Of a stretch of DNA of 64,000 nt, positions 35,391 through 48,000 are shown one piece after another. The DNA is from Lamellibrachia columna (lineage: Eukaryota > Annelida > Polychaeta > Sabellida > Siboglinidae), in contig OY759269.1 in the NCBI GenBank assembly GCA_963662155.1, positions 1,746,001 to 1,810,000 of the forward strand, read 5' to 3'. The translations under genes were made by a program, and so were the position numbers. The notes below the pieces were generated by a model. It searched no databases. It saw only the letters and a list, made by a program, of their open reading frames with translations, and was not told where the DNA came from. Every line of letters begins with the position of its first letter. Positions within the stretch are counted from its first letter, which is position 1.

Positions 35391-38300
35391 GTAATATGGT
35401 CTGCGTTGTTATTTTACCATGTGTGTTTTTGATTATTGGGTCGGCGGCTCTGCTGAAAAATTACTGTTCCACTATGGTGACAGTAGTCAGTAGGGTTAAT
35501 TATACAGATGGTCATATGACAGTGTCACTGTCGGTGACCAGTGAGTGACATCCAACTCTGTCTCTGCACTGCCACTGGCCACTGCTACAACAATGACAGT
35601 GCAGTCGGGGTCAGTGAGAGTGACACTGGTTGTTACTGATTTAGTCTTGACACTTAATTGTCAGTGCATGGTCTATTGACACAGAAACTACAGTTGGAGT
35701 GGTAGTCCTAGTAGCCAGATCTTTTCTCCTGAGGCTGAGACAATGCCATTGTCATTGGTGCTTGTCTTAGGGTCCCGGATGGTTCGGCCCATGACGGGTT
35801 CGGCCCACGCCGACGGATGGTTCGGCCTAGTCCATTTGGCCCACGCAGACGCATGGTTCGGCCCACGCAGACGCATGGTTCGGCCCATTTCACTGTCGCT
35901 ATTCAAATCAGCGACGGTCGATTCGGCCCACTCTGTCTAAGCGACGGAAATCTAAGAATAGTCGTTTCAACCCACGGCCTGAATCAATAAGAAAGACGGA
36001 GCGGCGGAAATTATGATTGCACACAGAAACACGCACGCACGCTAGTATAATAATAATGATCTGGAACTATTTATAGAAATATAGCAATATAAATAAATTA
36101 AAAGAAAGTGGTTGACATAACAAAATAGGAAGAAGAAGAACCAAATTCAAGTAATTAATGTCTAATGGAAACATCCACGAATAAAAGTAATAACTATTTG
36201 AGTTTGTATTGTACCATATAATGTATTGACTTCATTGTTTGTGTGAGCACATTTTATGTGATCAAGCCCTTTATGTGTTTAATCTATCTGATGTTTCATC
36301 ATCAAAACTTGTTAACTGAAATGTTTGATAGCATGACTTCATTGTTTGTGTGAGCACATTTTATGCTTTTTATCTATCTGGTGTTTCATCAGCGAAACTT
36401 GCTAACGTAAATGTTTGTTAGCATCACTTCATTGTTTGTGTGAGCAAATAATATTATGCTCAATTGACTTAAGATGATTAATTGAATAAAGGGCTTGATA
36501 TAAGTGATCAAGCCCTTTATTCAATTAATCATCTTAAGTCAATTGAGCATAATATTATTACAAGTTGCAAAGAGGTGTCATTAACGTCTTCGGCTCTATT
36601 GTCCCACGTTAGTAGCTGATATATATATTCCAAAATGAAGTACGCATTCTGTTATTGTATGAGATAATTATGTATTGGTAGTTGTTAATAAAGACAGAAA
36701 TTCCATCCGTTTTCAATATTTCTGGCGTTGTGTTGTTGGACTGCGTAAACATCTTTTGGAATGACTAATGGATGCAAACAGTTGAAACTAGGGAACATAA
36801 TAAATAAGTAATATTGGTTCGAAAACAATAATAATGTAGCGCATGGCATTTCATTCAAACACTGAAACAGTTGTAACCTATAACATTTCGCAATGACAAC
36901 ACTCAAATGTTTCGCTAAAACACGCAAACAGTTGAAATTAGGGAAAGTAATAAATAAGTAATATTGGTTCTAAAACAATAATAATGTAGCACATGGCATT
37001 TCGTTAAAACACAAACAGTTGTAGCATATAACATTTCGCAATTACAACACTCAATAAACAACAATTGACTCAAAAACAATAATACTGTAGCGTACAACAA
37101 GTCAACAACATTTCGCTAAGACATGCAAACAGTTGACACTAGCGAATTACAGCACTCAATTCGCTAACAGTTACAATTCGTTAGTCGTTTCGGCCCACGG
37201 CGCCCGCTGGCACCAGTTGCATACACGGATGGCTCGGCCCATGCGAGCGAAAACACTTCACGGTTCACCAGTCGCGCAGTTGGATGGTTCGGCCCATGGG
37301 CCGAACCCGTTATGGGCCGAAACATCCGACACCCTTGTCTTAGACTTAGCTGGTTCATGCAGGGGAATTGCCAGCATGGCTCATCACACACATCATCTCC
37401 TGGTTTGTCTGGTACACTTCGATGTTGATACTAGAGCCATCAGTAACACAGACTCGCCACGTAGATTGGTCTTCAGCAACTGTTTGCCAGTAGAAAGGGT
37501 TATTGCTAATAGTCTTTCAGATATCTTTTGACCACATCTTTATATCACAAGTTAGATCTGCCGATAGTTTTTATTGTCTTCAGTTAACTCCCTAAGAGGA
37601 TATTTTGGGATGCGGTCACTAAATATCTGCCCAAGCCATTGTAGTTATCTACATTTGAGAATCTTGCTCGGTGGTGTTGCTGTGTTCACTTGTTTGTATG
37701 TCGTCAATTTGTGGTGTATTTCAGGGTGCAAGGTCTGCTGAGAGCTGGCGCCCTCAAAGAAATAGACAAACCAATATGGTACAACGTGTACGCTGCCTTC
37801 CTGCCAATGGAAGAGCCAAAGTATGAAAGGAGAATCAGCACCCAAGACCCAGTGAACATCTTGTATAAGGAGGACTTCATCAGAGCGTCAGTCACTCACT
37901 ATGTCAACAATTTTTTATTTTTTAATCACAAATCAATCATACATGGTAGTTATTGAAATGATATTACCATGCACATATGCCAGATAAGGTAAAACATAAA
38001 TGAATCTGGTAAAAAAGTTTGAAGAATCTTCACCAAATTAAGAAGAAAGAACCCATTTTTCAAACTAACTTTATGGCATATTGAAAAAGTTTAATTTTCA
38101 GCATAACAAAGAATTGATATAGCATCTGAATCGGTCCAAATGTTCATCAGTGCAGCATTTCAAGTTACAAGTAAACATAATGTAATAACAAGTAAACATA
38201 ATGTAATAACAAGTAAACATAATGTAATAACAAGTAAACATAATGTATTAACAAACAGGTTAAGTGATTGTGTGATTTGTTTGCAGACAATTTTACAAGG

Positions 38301-41300
38301 CTTATGGAACACCAGACATAGTAGACATGACTGACAACAACACAACTTCTGTCTGCAAAAGGTACAGTCTGCTCAATTCAATCTTTTTACCTGATCTCAT
38401 GATCAGAGTCAAACCTTTTGGTGATCTTCTATTAAGTCGATAGCACTTTTTACTTGCACCAATCACACACTTCATTCAGATTGCACTTATTACTTGCACC
38501 AATCACACACTTCATTCAGATTGCACTTATTACATGCACCAATCACACACTTCACTCAGATTGCACTTATTACTTGCACCAATCACACACTTCACTCAGA
38601 TTGCACTTATTACTTGCACCAATCACACACTTCATTCAGATTGCACTTATTACTTGCACCAATCACACACTTCATTCAGATTGCACTTATTACTTGCACC
38701 AATCACACACTTCATTCAGATTGCACTTATTACATGCACCAATCACACACTTCATTCAGATTGCACTTATTACTTGCACCAATCACACACTTCATTCAGA
38801 TTGCACTTATTACTTGCACCAATCACACACTTCACTCAGATTGCACTTTTTACTTGCACCAATCACACACTTCACTCAGATTGCACTTTTTACTTGCACC
38901 AATCACACACTTCACTCAGATTGCACTTTTTACTTGCACCAATCACACACTTCATTCAGATTGCACTTATTACTTGCACCAATCACACACTTCACTCAGA
39001 TTGCACTTTTTACTTGCACCAATCACACACTTCACTCAGATTGCACTTTTTACTTGCACCAATCACACACTTCAGATTTTAACTACAATGAACTCGATTT
39101 GTATGAGTGCTTAAGAAACATTTGTTCTGTCTCAGGTTTGTGGAGAAGTACTGGCAGGTAGAGGGTACCGGTGGACATGAGGAACAGGACATGTTTGAGA
39201 TGACCGCAGCCGCACTGAGAGAGGAGGGCGTGGCACTCAGGACCCTGCATGAGATGAAACAGGTGAAGCACAAACACAGGCCTCATCGTCAGTTGCTATG
39301 TAGTTCTTGTTCTCAACAGTAATTGTTTATGTGATTCATTGTCAACAGTCGTATAGTTTAAACGTGGATTAGTTAATAATTTTATGTTGAGTTGTCAGCA
39401 ATCTTACTGTTCATAGTCTTTTCATTCTTTCTCCTTTTGCCTGTCTGGATGTGTTGCTAATCTACACATGTTGCCCATCTTCAGATTCACAAGCTTGAGT
39501 GTCAGCTTTATGCCAATAAAGTGGCTCAAAATATTAATTTCCATAGGTTTTATAATGGTAAAACTTTGTAGTAGGGATTATTTCTCTGTGTCCTGTTGCA
39601 TGTAGAAACTGAGATTATGCATTATTTGCCAATTTTTTTAAAAGTCATTGAATACAGTCGCGCCTCGTTATAACGCGGTAGTCGGGGTCCACGATATCAG
39701 ACCACGCTGTAAGCGAGGCGCGTTAGGTGTTCCCATATCTGCCACCAGGGAGCTACTAAACAACAGCGATCGCCGCCCGCTGCACCAAGTCCGTGAACGC
39801 TGTCGAAGCCCTGTGTGCTTGCAGCGCTGTCCTATACGCCAACATGCAGTTTATGGAACTTATTAAACTTTTTATGCTAGCATCAACGTGTATTATTTTT
39901 AAATGTCACACCCTGATGAATCTTGAATAGGTCTACGACGATGATGATGTACTGGACCAAGGCAATAGGCCTACGAATCAAAAATAATAACCTGGATCTG
40001 AGCAGCCGAAAGCATATATGATGTGACTAACGTAGTATGTAAGCTGATAAAACACAGAAAACGACAATAGGTAGAATTAATAATTGTTTCACTTCGTCTT
40101 TAAACCGATCTCGACCAAAGCGCAAATTTATTACGCACCACTTAACATCGATTCATCGTTTCATATGCGGATGACGAATTCGTATTTTTTGCGCACCGGT
40201 AGAGCTTTGGGTTAGAAATTAGGCGTGTTGGTTTCGCGTCGCGAAAACGATTAAATTTAGGATGTAATGGAAGCATGTCATTTCACCTAAGTGTTATGTT
40301 GGTATTGCATACTAAATGCATTTAAAACTGTTTATCTGATTCGTACACGAGGCGTATTTGTGAATCTCGATTGCAATTTACAAACCGTCGAAGCGAAGCG
40401 CGAAGCCAGCGACAGCGATTGATAGTGCAAGACAAACAACACATTGATACTCGTTCATTGACATTGTTCGCCTAATGTTTCTTGAGAATTGTCAAAGCAA
40501 TTCTAAGTAGGTTTAAGCAGGCCCATTTGGCATTTTCCCCTGGCGGCAGAAAATCGGGGTCCACGACCGACCGCGTTATATCCGAATCCGCGTAATAACG
40601 GGGCGCGTTATAACGAGGCACGACTGTACATTTAAAGGGAATAACAACAAAACACTAACTAAATGTTTGTTTGGTGTGTGTGTGTGTGTGCGTGCGTGCG
40701 TGCGTGTGTGTACACAAAGTTTAATATTGAATGGACTATGCCCGGTATGCCTACATCTAACTTGCAAATTGTGCATAAAATTTGAAGTTAATGGGGTAGT
40801 TTTGTGATGTCACTCGTCTACAGTCAGTTATTTCTATGCTGATACAGTGTAGCTCCACTCAGGCCACTATGGCCAGTGGTGGCCATTTTCTGCAATACAA
40901 AGTAAACTGTGATGATTTTGAACGCAGTTTAGCAACAGAGCAGTTTAGCGGCGCCAGTAGCCTTCAATCTTTTACTTTCTGACCTAACCATGAAAATGAC
41001 TACATAGAGCCACCAAGCTTCTCATATATCTAGAGTACATGTACACATGTCACATGGTAAAAATTATTCTTACTTCCAAATGATGATAAAGATTTACAAA
41101 AATAAACAAAGATATTTTAGCACCAGGATAACCCAGGGCAACCATCTTCTCTGGGTCGCAGTCGAAACCAGTTTGTGCGTCGTTGGCTTGAAGTTTGAAG
41201 GCTTCATTTTCGCCAGCCATTTCTTTAGCAAAGTTGACTGTGGTCATTTAAATGAATTACATGTTACTCTGTTCTTACAACTGCATAATCGAGGCAGGCC

Positions 41301-41956
41301 GGTAAGATAGGGTATTATTTGGAATTACCGGGTATTGATTAATTGAATTCTAATGAAATTTTCAGTGTTGTGGAAATGGAAATATACTGCAAGATGTTAA
41401 ATATTATGATTTCAAGCAATTGTTGTTTTTATTCCCTTTAAGTGTTTCATATTAGATACTATGATTGATAACTGTAAATGATAAATATAACATAACAAGT
41501 TCCAATATCATCTGATCCTGCTGAACAAGAATGTTTATTCATATTTCACATGACAGACTAGAAAGTTTGGTTGGTTTAGTTACATGTGGCTTAAACTAAT
41601 TGTACGTCTTATTTCACTTGATGTAGACACTGTCATAAATGATCCATCCAGATGTCTAACTTGCGTCAAGTCTAGATGGGTAACATGAAAGAAACTTTGC
41701 ACACAGATAGGAAGTAAACTATTTGTCATATAAATATTATTATTAATGCCTTTGTTCATTGCTACATCAGGAAATGGAGGCACAGAAGAAATTGCGAGTT
41801 GCAAGAGCAGGAGAGCAACAGGAACAACGACAACGTGGAAGGCTAAACGTGTCTGTGAAAGACGTGTTTGGTGACGCTGTCACTTCTGAACAGACGGAGG
41901 AAGCTGACTTTGTTGATGAAGATGTCCTTGATCCATCTAAAAAGTTACAGAATTGA
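35347..41956 (+). CDS. MRPS23: MRPS23, mitochondrial ribosomal protein S23 (mS23), complete, 5 exons
   Basis: It is a protein of the mitochondrial small ribosomal subunit, encoded in the nucleus and imported. Coding exons are 35347-35390, 37725-37886, 38287-38361, 39136-39262 and 41771-41956, with consistent AG/GT junctions and phases, giving 197 residues against about 190 in human. Diagnostic parts are MAGSRAEKVGSIFTR at the N terminus, LLRAGALKEIDKPIWYNVYA, RFVEKYW and EEGVALRTLHEM; the C-terminal exon is basic then acidic. The start codon has a strong Kozak context (CACCATGG). Intron 1 carries an 8-bp-TSD transposon, intron 3 a 40-bp array and intron 4 a mariner-like element. It is divergently arranged with TRAPPC11. 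Confidence 0.95.
36447..36559. repeat. Perfect 53-bp inverted repeat (7-nt loop) inside the TIR element
   Basis: The arm 36447-36499 is the exact reverse complement of 36507-36559, around loop ATAAGTG. Partial copies of the arm (TGATCAAGCCCTTTAT) also occur near 36260. It could extrude as a cruciform or form an RNA hairpin. Confidence 0.95.
36765..37140. repeat. ~140-bp imperfect tandem repeats inside the TIR element
   Basis: Copies share ACGCAAACAGTTGAAA-type, AATAAATAAGTAATATTGGT and AATAATGTAGC blocks. The third copy is degenerate. Confidence 0.7.
37725..37886 (+). CDS. MRPS23: MRPS23 exon 2
   Basis: It encodes VQGLLRAGALKEIDKPIWYN...ILYKEDFIR between TTTCAG and GC|GTCAGT. It is the best conserved block of the protein. 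Confidence 0.94.
38164..38248. repeat. 20-bp repeat, 4 copies (MRPS23 intron 2)
   Basis: The unit is ACAAGTAAACATAATGTAAT, about 40 bp upstream of the exon-3 acceptor. Confidence 0.9.
38287..38361 (+). CDS. MRPS23: MRPS23 exon 3
   Basis: It encodes QFYKAYGTPDIVDMTDNNTT then SVCK, between TTGCAG and AG|GTACAG. It is joined in phase to exons 2 and 4. Confidence 0.9.
38449..39075. repeat. 40-bp minisatellite, ~15.5 copies (MRPS23 intron 3)
   Basis: The unit is CTTGCACCAATCACACACTT + CATTCAGATTGCACTTATTA, with CACTCAGA and CACTTTTTA variants. It does not include either splice site. Confidence 0.96.
39136..39262 (+). CDS. MRPS23: MRPS23 exon 4
   Basis: It encodes FVEKYWQVEGTGGHEEQDMF...LRTLHEMKQ between TCTCAG and CAG|GTGAAG. 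Confidence 0.94.
39655..40626. mobile_element. Non-autonomous mariner/pogo-like element (TA TSD), copy 1
   Basis: The left end is CAGTCGCGCCTCGTTATAAC and the right end is its near-perfect complement (CAGTCGTGCCTCGTTATAAC read inward), flanked by TA on both sides. The length is 972 bp with no transposase. The subterminal sequence TCGGGGTCCACG is shared by both ends. It lies in MRPS23 intron 4. Confidence 0.9.
40675..40712. repeat. (TG)n/(TGCG)n microsatellite
   Basis: Short simple repeat in MRPS23 intron 4. The remaining intron sequence to 41770 has nothing recognised. Confidence 0.9.
41771..41956 (+). CDS. MRPS23: MRPS23 exon 5 (terminal coding exon)
   Basis: It encodes EMEAQKKLRVARAGEQQEQR...LDPSKKLQN and then TGA. 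It is charged and low in complexity, as is usual for the C terminus of this protein. The 3'UTR follows; no poly(A) signal can be chosen with confidence. Confidence 0.9.
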   Translation, partial: EMEAQKKLRVARAGEQQEQRQRGRLNVSVKDVFGDAVTSEQTEEADFVDEDVLDPSKKLQN

Positions 41957-42600
41957 AGTAACATTGACTTAGAATGTCTGCAAAACGTGTCACATCATTG
42001 CACAATCACATAATCTCATTTATAAATGTACCTGTTTTGTATGAGATACTGAGATCAGATGGACTTATTGGTGTCAACATGACCTGATGAGTGAGTTGTT
42101 TTATTGAGGTACTTGGCTTACATAAATGTTATCATCCACATGACTGATTAAATATATATCCCCATTGATAGTTCAACTTATTGTTCCACATTGCACACAT
42201 CTGATCCCTTTAAAATATACACTGAAACACAAATCATGTTTCAAGTTTTGTCGAGCACTTTTACATATATACTTTTACATATATGCTTGTGGAAAAGTAA
42301 AAAGAAATCTGCCATGATCATGATAAATAAGGCAGTGCAATATGACATTTCTCATCCATAGTATAAGCCATTTAAAGTTTGATTTTCAAATATTGTTTAA
42401 AAGCTTTATGTTATTACCTTGTCTGCATCTGAAAACACAGACATGTAATTTTTTACATATGACCATATTTTATGAAGAATGCATTTTGTGCTGTGACTCC
42501 CATGAGACAACTTTTAACCTTCCACACAACATGCCTTCGAAACAATGCGAATACTCTGGCCATAATAGATCTCCAACAAAGAACTGCTGAAACTAACTGT
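41957..42600. other. MRPS23 3'UTR / intergenic, nothing else recognised
   Basis: Unique AT-rich sequence follows the MRPS23 stop. Short open frames here have no recognisable content. Confidence 0.4.
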
Positions 42601-42624
42601 ACAAATTAACATGGATGACCTGCT

Positions 42625-43690
42625 CACCTCAAGTAAGATGGAGATTGATCGGCCGTAAGGATGACAATATAACCAAAACGGCCTTGAGATGGACATTTGA
42701 AAGACATCCTTGCTAGCCAGTACTACACTACCCCAGGCAGACATCCTCGCTAGCCAGGGGTGGCAGTAGTAGTACTACAGTACTACCCCTGGCAGACATC
42801 CTCGCTAGCCAGGGGTGGCAGTAGTAGTACTACACTACCCCTGGCAGACCTCCTCGCTAGCCAGGGGTGGCAGTAGTAGTACTACAGTACTACCCCTGGC
42901 AGACATCCTCGCTAGCCAGGGGTGGCAGTAGTAGTACTACAGTACTACCCCTGGCAGACATCCTCGCTAGCCAGGGGTGGCAGTAGTAGTACTACAGTAC
43001 CACCCCTGGCAGACATCCTCGCTAGCCAGGGGTGGCAGTAGTAGTACTACAGTACTACCCCTGGCAGACATCCTCGCTAGCCAGGGGTGGCAGTAGTAGT
43101 ACTACAGTTCTACCCCTGGCAAACATCCTCGCTAGCCAGGGGTGGCAGTAGTAGTACTACAGTACTACCCCTAGCAGACATCCTCGCTAGCCAGGGGTGG
43201 CAGTAGTAGTACTACAGTACCACCCCTGGCAGACATCCTCGCTAGCCAGGGGTGGCAGTAGTAGTACTACAGTACTACCCCTGACAGACATCCTCGCTAG
43301 CCAGGGGTGGCAGTAGTAGTACTACAGTTCTACCCCTGGCAGACATCCTCGCTAGCCAGGGGTGGCAGTAGTAGTACTACAGTACCACCCCTGGCAGACA
43401 TCCTCGCTAGCCAGGGGTGGTAGTAGTACTACAGTACTACCTCTGGCAGACATCCTCGATAACCAGGGGTGGTAGTAGTACTACAGTACCACCCCTGGCA
43501 GACATCCTCGCTAGCCAGGGGTGGTAGTAGTACTACAGTACCACCCCTAGCAGACATCCTCGCTAGCCAGGGGTGGTAGTAGTTCTACAGTACTACCCCT
43601 GGCAGACATCCTCGATAACCAGGGGTGGTAGTAGTAGTACTACAGTACCCCTGGCAGACATCCTCCATAGCCAGGAGTGGTAGTAGGAAA
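42625..43690. repeat. 55-bp array with self-complementary units, ~18 copies, plus unique leader (copy A)
   Basis: Units contain CTCGCTAGCCAGGGGTGGCA and GTAGTACTACAGTACTACCC. CCAGGGGT...AGTAGTACT pairs imperfectly with AGTACTAC..ACCCCTGG, so each unit can fold. The leader 42630-42712 (GATCGGCCGTAAGGATG...) is shared with the second copy at 45.6 kb. Confidence 0.93.
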
Positions 43691-44892
43691 TGCCTATCAT
43701 TACCCGTCCGACCAGCAATGATGAGTCCACAACCAGTTAAAGTTAAGTTCCCATATGCTGGCCTCGTAAATTTGAACTCGCATTCTCATTGGTTAACACA
43801 GCAACTGAAAAATCAGTGTTTCAACTGGTTGATCTGCTAGGGGTTCTGGTGTAGTAGGAAGCCCCTGGTGGTGAGGATGGGGAACTACAAGAAATGCGCT
43901 TAACTTGAAGCCAGGCTGCAGACCAACAGAACTGGAGAAGTCTTGTTTCTGCCTGATGCAGAGTAAGTAATACAATGAGAATATACCTTACTTTTTGTTT
44001 ATCGTGTTAAGACTCTTAGAACATCATTTGCTGGTTCAAGACTCATGCTGATCGAGTGTTAGAACTTGGATCTTTATCAGTTGTACTTCCAACCTTTTTG
44101 CAATTTACAACAAAATATGTAATGCTAACCCTAATAAAAGAGTACTCTACTTCTAAAACGTTTATATATTCCACATGTGCACAGTATTGTTGTTAATCCT
44201 GCTTAATGAATGAACTGTGTATATGTGGTTACACGCAAGTTACAAAGTTATTACAGGAAATAGTTATGTGGGTTTATTATGACGTTTATTTAAGACATTA
44301 TCATGACTAAAGTAGAAACAATTTATACTGCACACATTGGGTCAGAATGTCGTAAGCATAAGAATTGTTTTATTATAATGTCTGCCGAAAACTTAAATCT
44401 TATGACAATAACAAATTTAAGTTGCAAATAAATATGGTTCGTACTTGTTGGGTTGTTTTACTTGTTTACCTATTGGACATATTTATTTTTTATTTCCCCA
44501 TTGTCAATTCAATAATGAATAAGGTTTGGCTGGGTTGCTTAATTGTATTTTAGCATCATGACTAATGGGCGAAATTTTATTAGTCACACTGGAATGGCAA
44601 CGTCAAAAATAATGTCTTATTAAATGTCACTATTCTTGGGTGCTTGGCCAACAATGTTATTTAGAAACAATTACACGATATTTATAACGCTGACATATCA
44701 ATAGCGTTTATTTTGTGCACGTCACGACTAAAAATAGTGTCGGTCTGAGATTGGAAGGCGCGGAGCGTCGTGGAACGCTGTTTTTGTCGCTGATATCAGC
44801 AGGCGATAATTCATGAAGTTTACAAAGTTGCGTCTCATAAACAGTTTGAAAGTTGGTAGTTGTTTTAAGACGCAGTTGTACCCATTTCAGTG
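43691..44892. other. Intergenic / GDPD1 5' flank
   Basis: Unique sequence. The last ~200 bases before 44893 have higher CpG content than the surroundings and may hold the GDPD1 promoter. A minus-strand frame at 44708-44935 overlaps GDPD1 exon 1 antisense and looks spurious. Confidence 0.35.
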
Positions 44893-45016
44893 ATGCTGCT
44901 TTTGACTGCGTTTGGAAGTTACATTGTTTCGTCAATCATATGTTTACGATATCCGAATCTGCTACATACAAAGAAAAAAGTGAAGTTCCGAGCAAGACAC
45001 ATCAGTCATCGCGGAG
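44893..45016 (+). CDS. GDPD1: GDPD1-like exon 1
   Basis: 41 codons plus one base, ending HISHRG then G|GTAAAC. The hydrophobic N terminus (LLLTAFGSYIVSSIICL) is a single membrane segment as in the family. Confidence 0.85.
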
Positions 45017-48000
45017 GTAAACAACATCGACCGTAAACAAATCGGCAATATATTATACGCGCTACTGTTATGTCATACATGTGTGAATCCCGTGAGGCGG
45101 ATTTTGTAGCAGTTATGTTGTTAGGTACATTGACCCCATTGTCAGTTCTCCAAATGATATATGTATATATATATATATATACATGCATATATATATATAC
45201 TATGGAATATATTTGTACCGTCTGTACAATAATGTGTACACTATTAGAGTAGTAGTATCATTGGAAAGCCTAAATTTGTAGTCACCCAGACCTGGCAGTT
45301 TGTTACAGTATATTATTTTCCATGAAAAAACTGAGAACTGCGATTGCACAAATTCCAGATCTGATGAGAAGAAACTAAGCCGGCTTAACTGAGGAAAATC
45401 ATTTACTAAAAGAACAGGTTGATAGTCAAGTATTGGGTACTTGCAAGGCTACTGATTAGCCTTTTATAATTCGCCCATATCTTAAGCCATTTTTTATCAA
45501 TTCTGTTTTTTTAAATGTTCGTAGAGGGTGCAGATATAATATTGTTGGGCAATGAATTCCAAGCATTTAACAATCTTTGACTGAAAAATCACCTGAAGTA
45601 AGATGGAGATGGATCGGCCGTGAGGTTGGCAATATAACCAAAACTGCCTTGAGATGGACATTTGAAAGACATCCTTGCTAGCCAGTACTACACTACCCCA
45701 GGCAGACATCCTCGCTAGCCAGGGGTGGCAGTAGTAGTACTACACTACCCCTGGCAGACATCCTCGCTAGCCAGGGGTGGCAGTAGTAGTACTACACTAC
45801 CCCTGGCAGACATCCTCACTAGCCAGGGGTGGCAGTAGTAGTACTACAGTACTACCCCTGGCAGACATCCTCACTAGCCAGGGGTGGCAGTAATAGTACT
45901 ACACTACCCCTGGCAGACATCCTCGCTAGCCTCGCTGATATTGCAGTTTCAAGCTATAAATTTTTCCTTTCCTCAAATTGCAGTTCTACATACACACTAT
46001 CATAAGCCTTGAAAGAGAGGGTTGACTCGTACACATGTGCACACACCGAGTCTATAAGCCTTGAAAGAGAGGGTTGACTCGTACACGTGTGCACACACAC
46101 CGAGTCTATAAGCCTTGAAAGAGAGGGTTGACTCGTACACGTGTGTGCACACACCGAGTCTATAGGCCTTGAAAGAGAGGGTTGACTCGTACACGTGTGC
46201 ACACACACCGAGTCTATAAGCCTTGAAAGAGAGGGTTGACTCGTACACGTGTGCGCACACACCGAGTCTATAAGCCTTGAAAGAGAGGGTTGACTCGTAT
46301 ACATGTGCACACACACCGAGTCTATAAGCCTTGAAAGAGAGGGTTGACTCGTACACGTGTGCACACACACCGAGTCTATAAGCCTTGAAAGAGAGGGTTG
46401 ACTCGTACACGTGTGCACACACACCGAGTCTATAGGCCTTGAAAGAGAGGGTTGACTCGTGCACGTGTGCACACACACCGAGTCTATAAGCCTTGAAAGA
46501 GAGGGTTGACTCGTACACGTGTGCACACACACCGAGTCTATCAGCCTTGAAAGAGAGGGTTGACTCGTACACGTGTGCACACACACCGAGTCTATAAGCC
46601 TTGAAAGAGAGGGTTGACTCGTACACGTGTGCGCACACACCGAGTCTATAAGCCTTGAAAGAGAGGGTTGACTCGTACACATGTGCACACACACCGAGTC
46701 TATAAGCCTTGAAAGAGAGGGTTGACTCGTACACATGTGCACGCACACCGAGTCTATAGGCCTTGAAAGAGAGGGTTGACTCTTACACGTGTGCACACAC
46801 ACCGAGTCTATCAACCTTGAAAGAGAGGGTTGACTCGTACACATGTGCACACACACCGAGTCTATAAGCCTTGAAAGAGAGGGTTGACTCGTACACGTGT
46901 GCACGCACACCGAGTCTATAGGCCTTGTAAGAGAGGGTTGACTCGTACACGTGTGCACACACACCGAGTCTATAGGCCTTGAAAGAGAGGGTTGACTCGT
47001 ACACGTGTGCACACATACCGAGTCTATAAGCCTTGAAAGAGAGGGTTGACTCGTACACGTGTGCGCACACACCAAGTCTATAAGCCTTGAAAGAGAGGGT
47101 TGACTCGTACACGTGTGCACACACACCGAGTCTATAAGCCTTGAAAGAGCGGGTTGACTCATACACGTGTGCACACACACCGAGTCTATAAGCCTTGAAA
47201 GAGAGGGTTGACTCGTACACGTGTGCACACACACCGAGTCTATAAGCCTTGAAAGAGAGGGTTGACTCGTACACGTGTGCACACACACCGAGTCTATAAG
47301 CCTTGAAAGAGAGGGTTGACTCGTACACGTGTGCACACACACCGAGTCTATAGGCCTTGAAAGAGAGGGTTGACTCGTACACGTGTGCACACACACCGAG
47401 TCTATAGGCCTTGAAAGAGAGGGTTGACTCGTACACGTGTGCACACACACCGAGTCTATAAGCCTTGAAAGAGAGGGTTGACTCGTACACATGTGCGCAC
47501 ACACCGAGTCTATAAGCCTTGAAAGAGAGGGTTGACTCGTACACATGTGCGCACACACCGAGTCTATAAGCCTTGAAAGAGAGGGTTGACTCGTACACGT
47601 GTGCACACACACCGAGTCTATAAGCCTTGAAAGAGAGGGTTGACTCGTACACGTGTGCACACACACCGAGTCTATAGGCCTTGAAAGAGAGGGTTGACTC
47701 GTACACGTGTGCACACACACCGAGTCTATAAGCCTTGAAAGAGAGGGTTGACTCGTACACATGTGCGCACACACCGAGTCTATAAGCCTTGAAAGAGAGG
47801 GTTGACTCGTACACGTGTGCACACACACCGAGTCTATAAGCCTTGAAAGAGAGGGTTGACTCTTACACGTGTGCACACACACACACCGAGTCTATAAGCC
47901 TTGAAAGAGAGGGTTGACTCGTACACGTGTGCACGCACACCGAGTCTATAGGCCTTGAAAGAGAGGGTTGACTCGTACACGTGTGCACGCACACCGAGTC

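Larger units (their letters stand above)
35770..37334. mobile_element. Non-autonomous DNA transposon with TIRs and 8-bp TSD (hAT-like), in MRPS23 intron 1
   Basis: The ends are inverted repeats: GGGTCCCGGATGGTTCGG on the left and GGGTGTCGGATGTTTCGG read inward from the right, both continuing into CCCAT-ACGGGTTCGGCCCA-like sequence. The element is flanked by TTGTCTTA at 35762-35769 and 37335-37342. An 8-bp duplication fits hAT, although other superfamilies also make 8-bp TSDs. No transposase is visible in the 1565 bp. Confidence 0.85.

Noticed and set aside
44708..44935. 75-codon minus-strand frame
   Set aside because: It overlaps GDPD1 exon 1 antisense and has no recognisable content.
45954..47882. 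642-codon minus-strand frame rich in CVHTCTSQPSLSRLIDS
   Set aside because: Artefact of the 54-bp array. It opposes GDPD1 and has no flanking gene structure.
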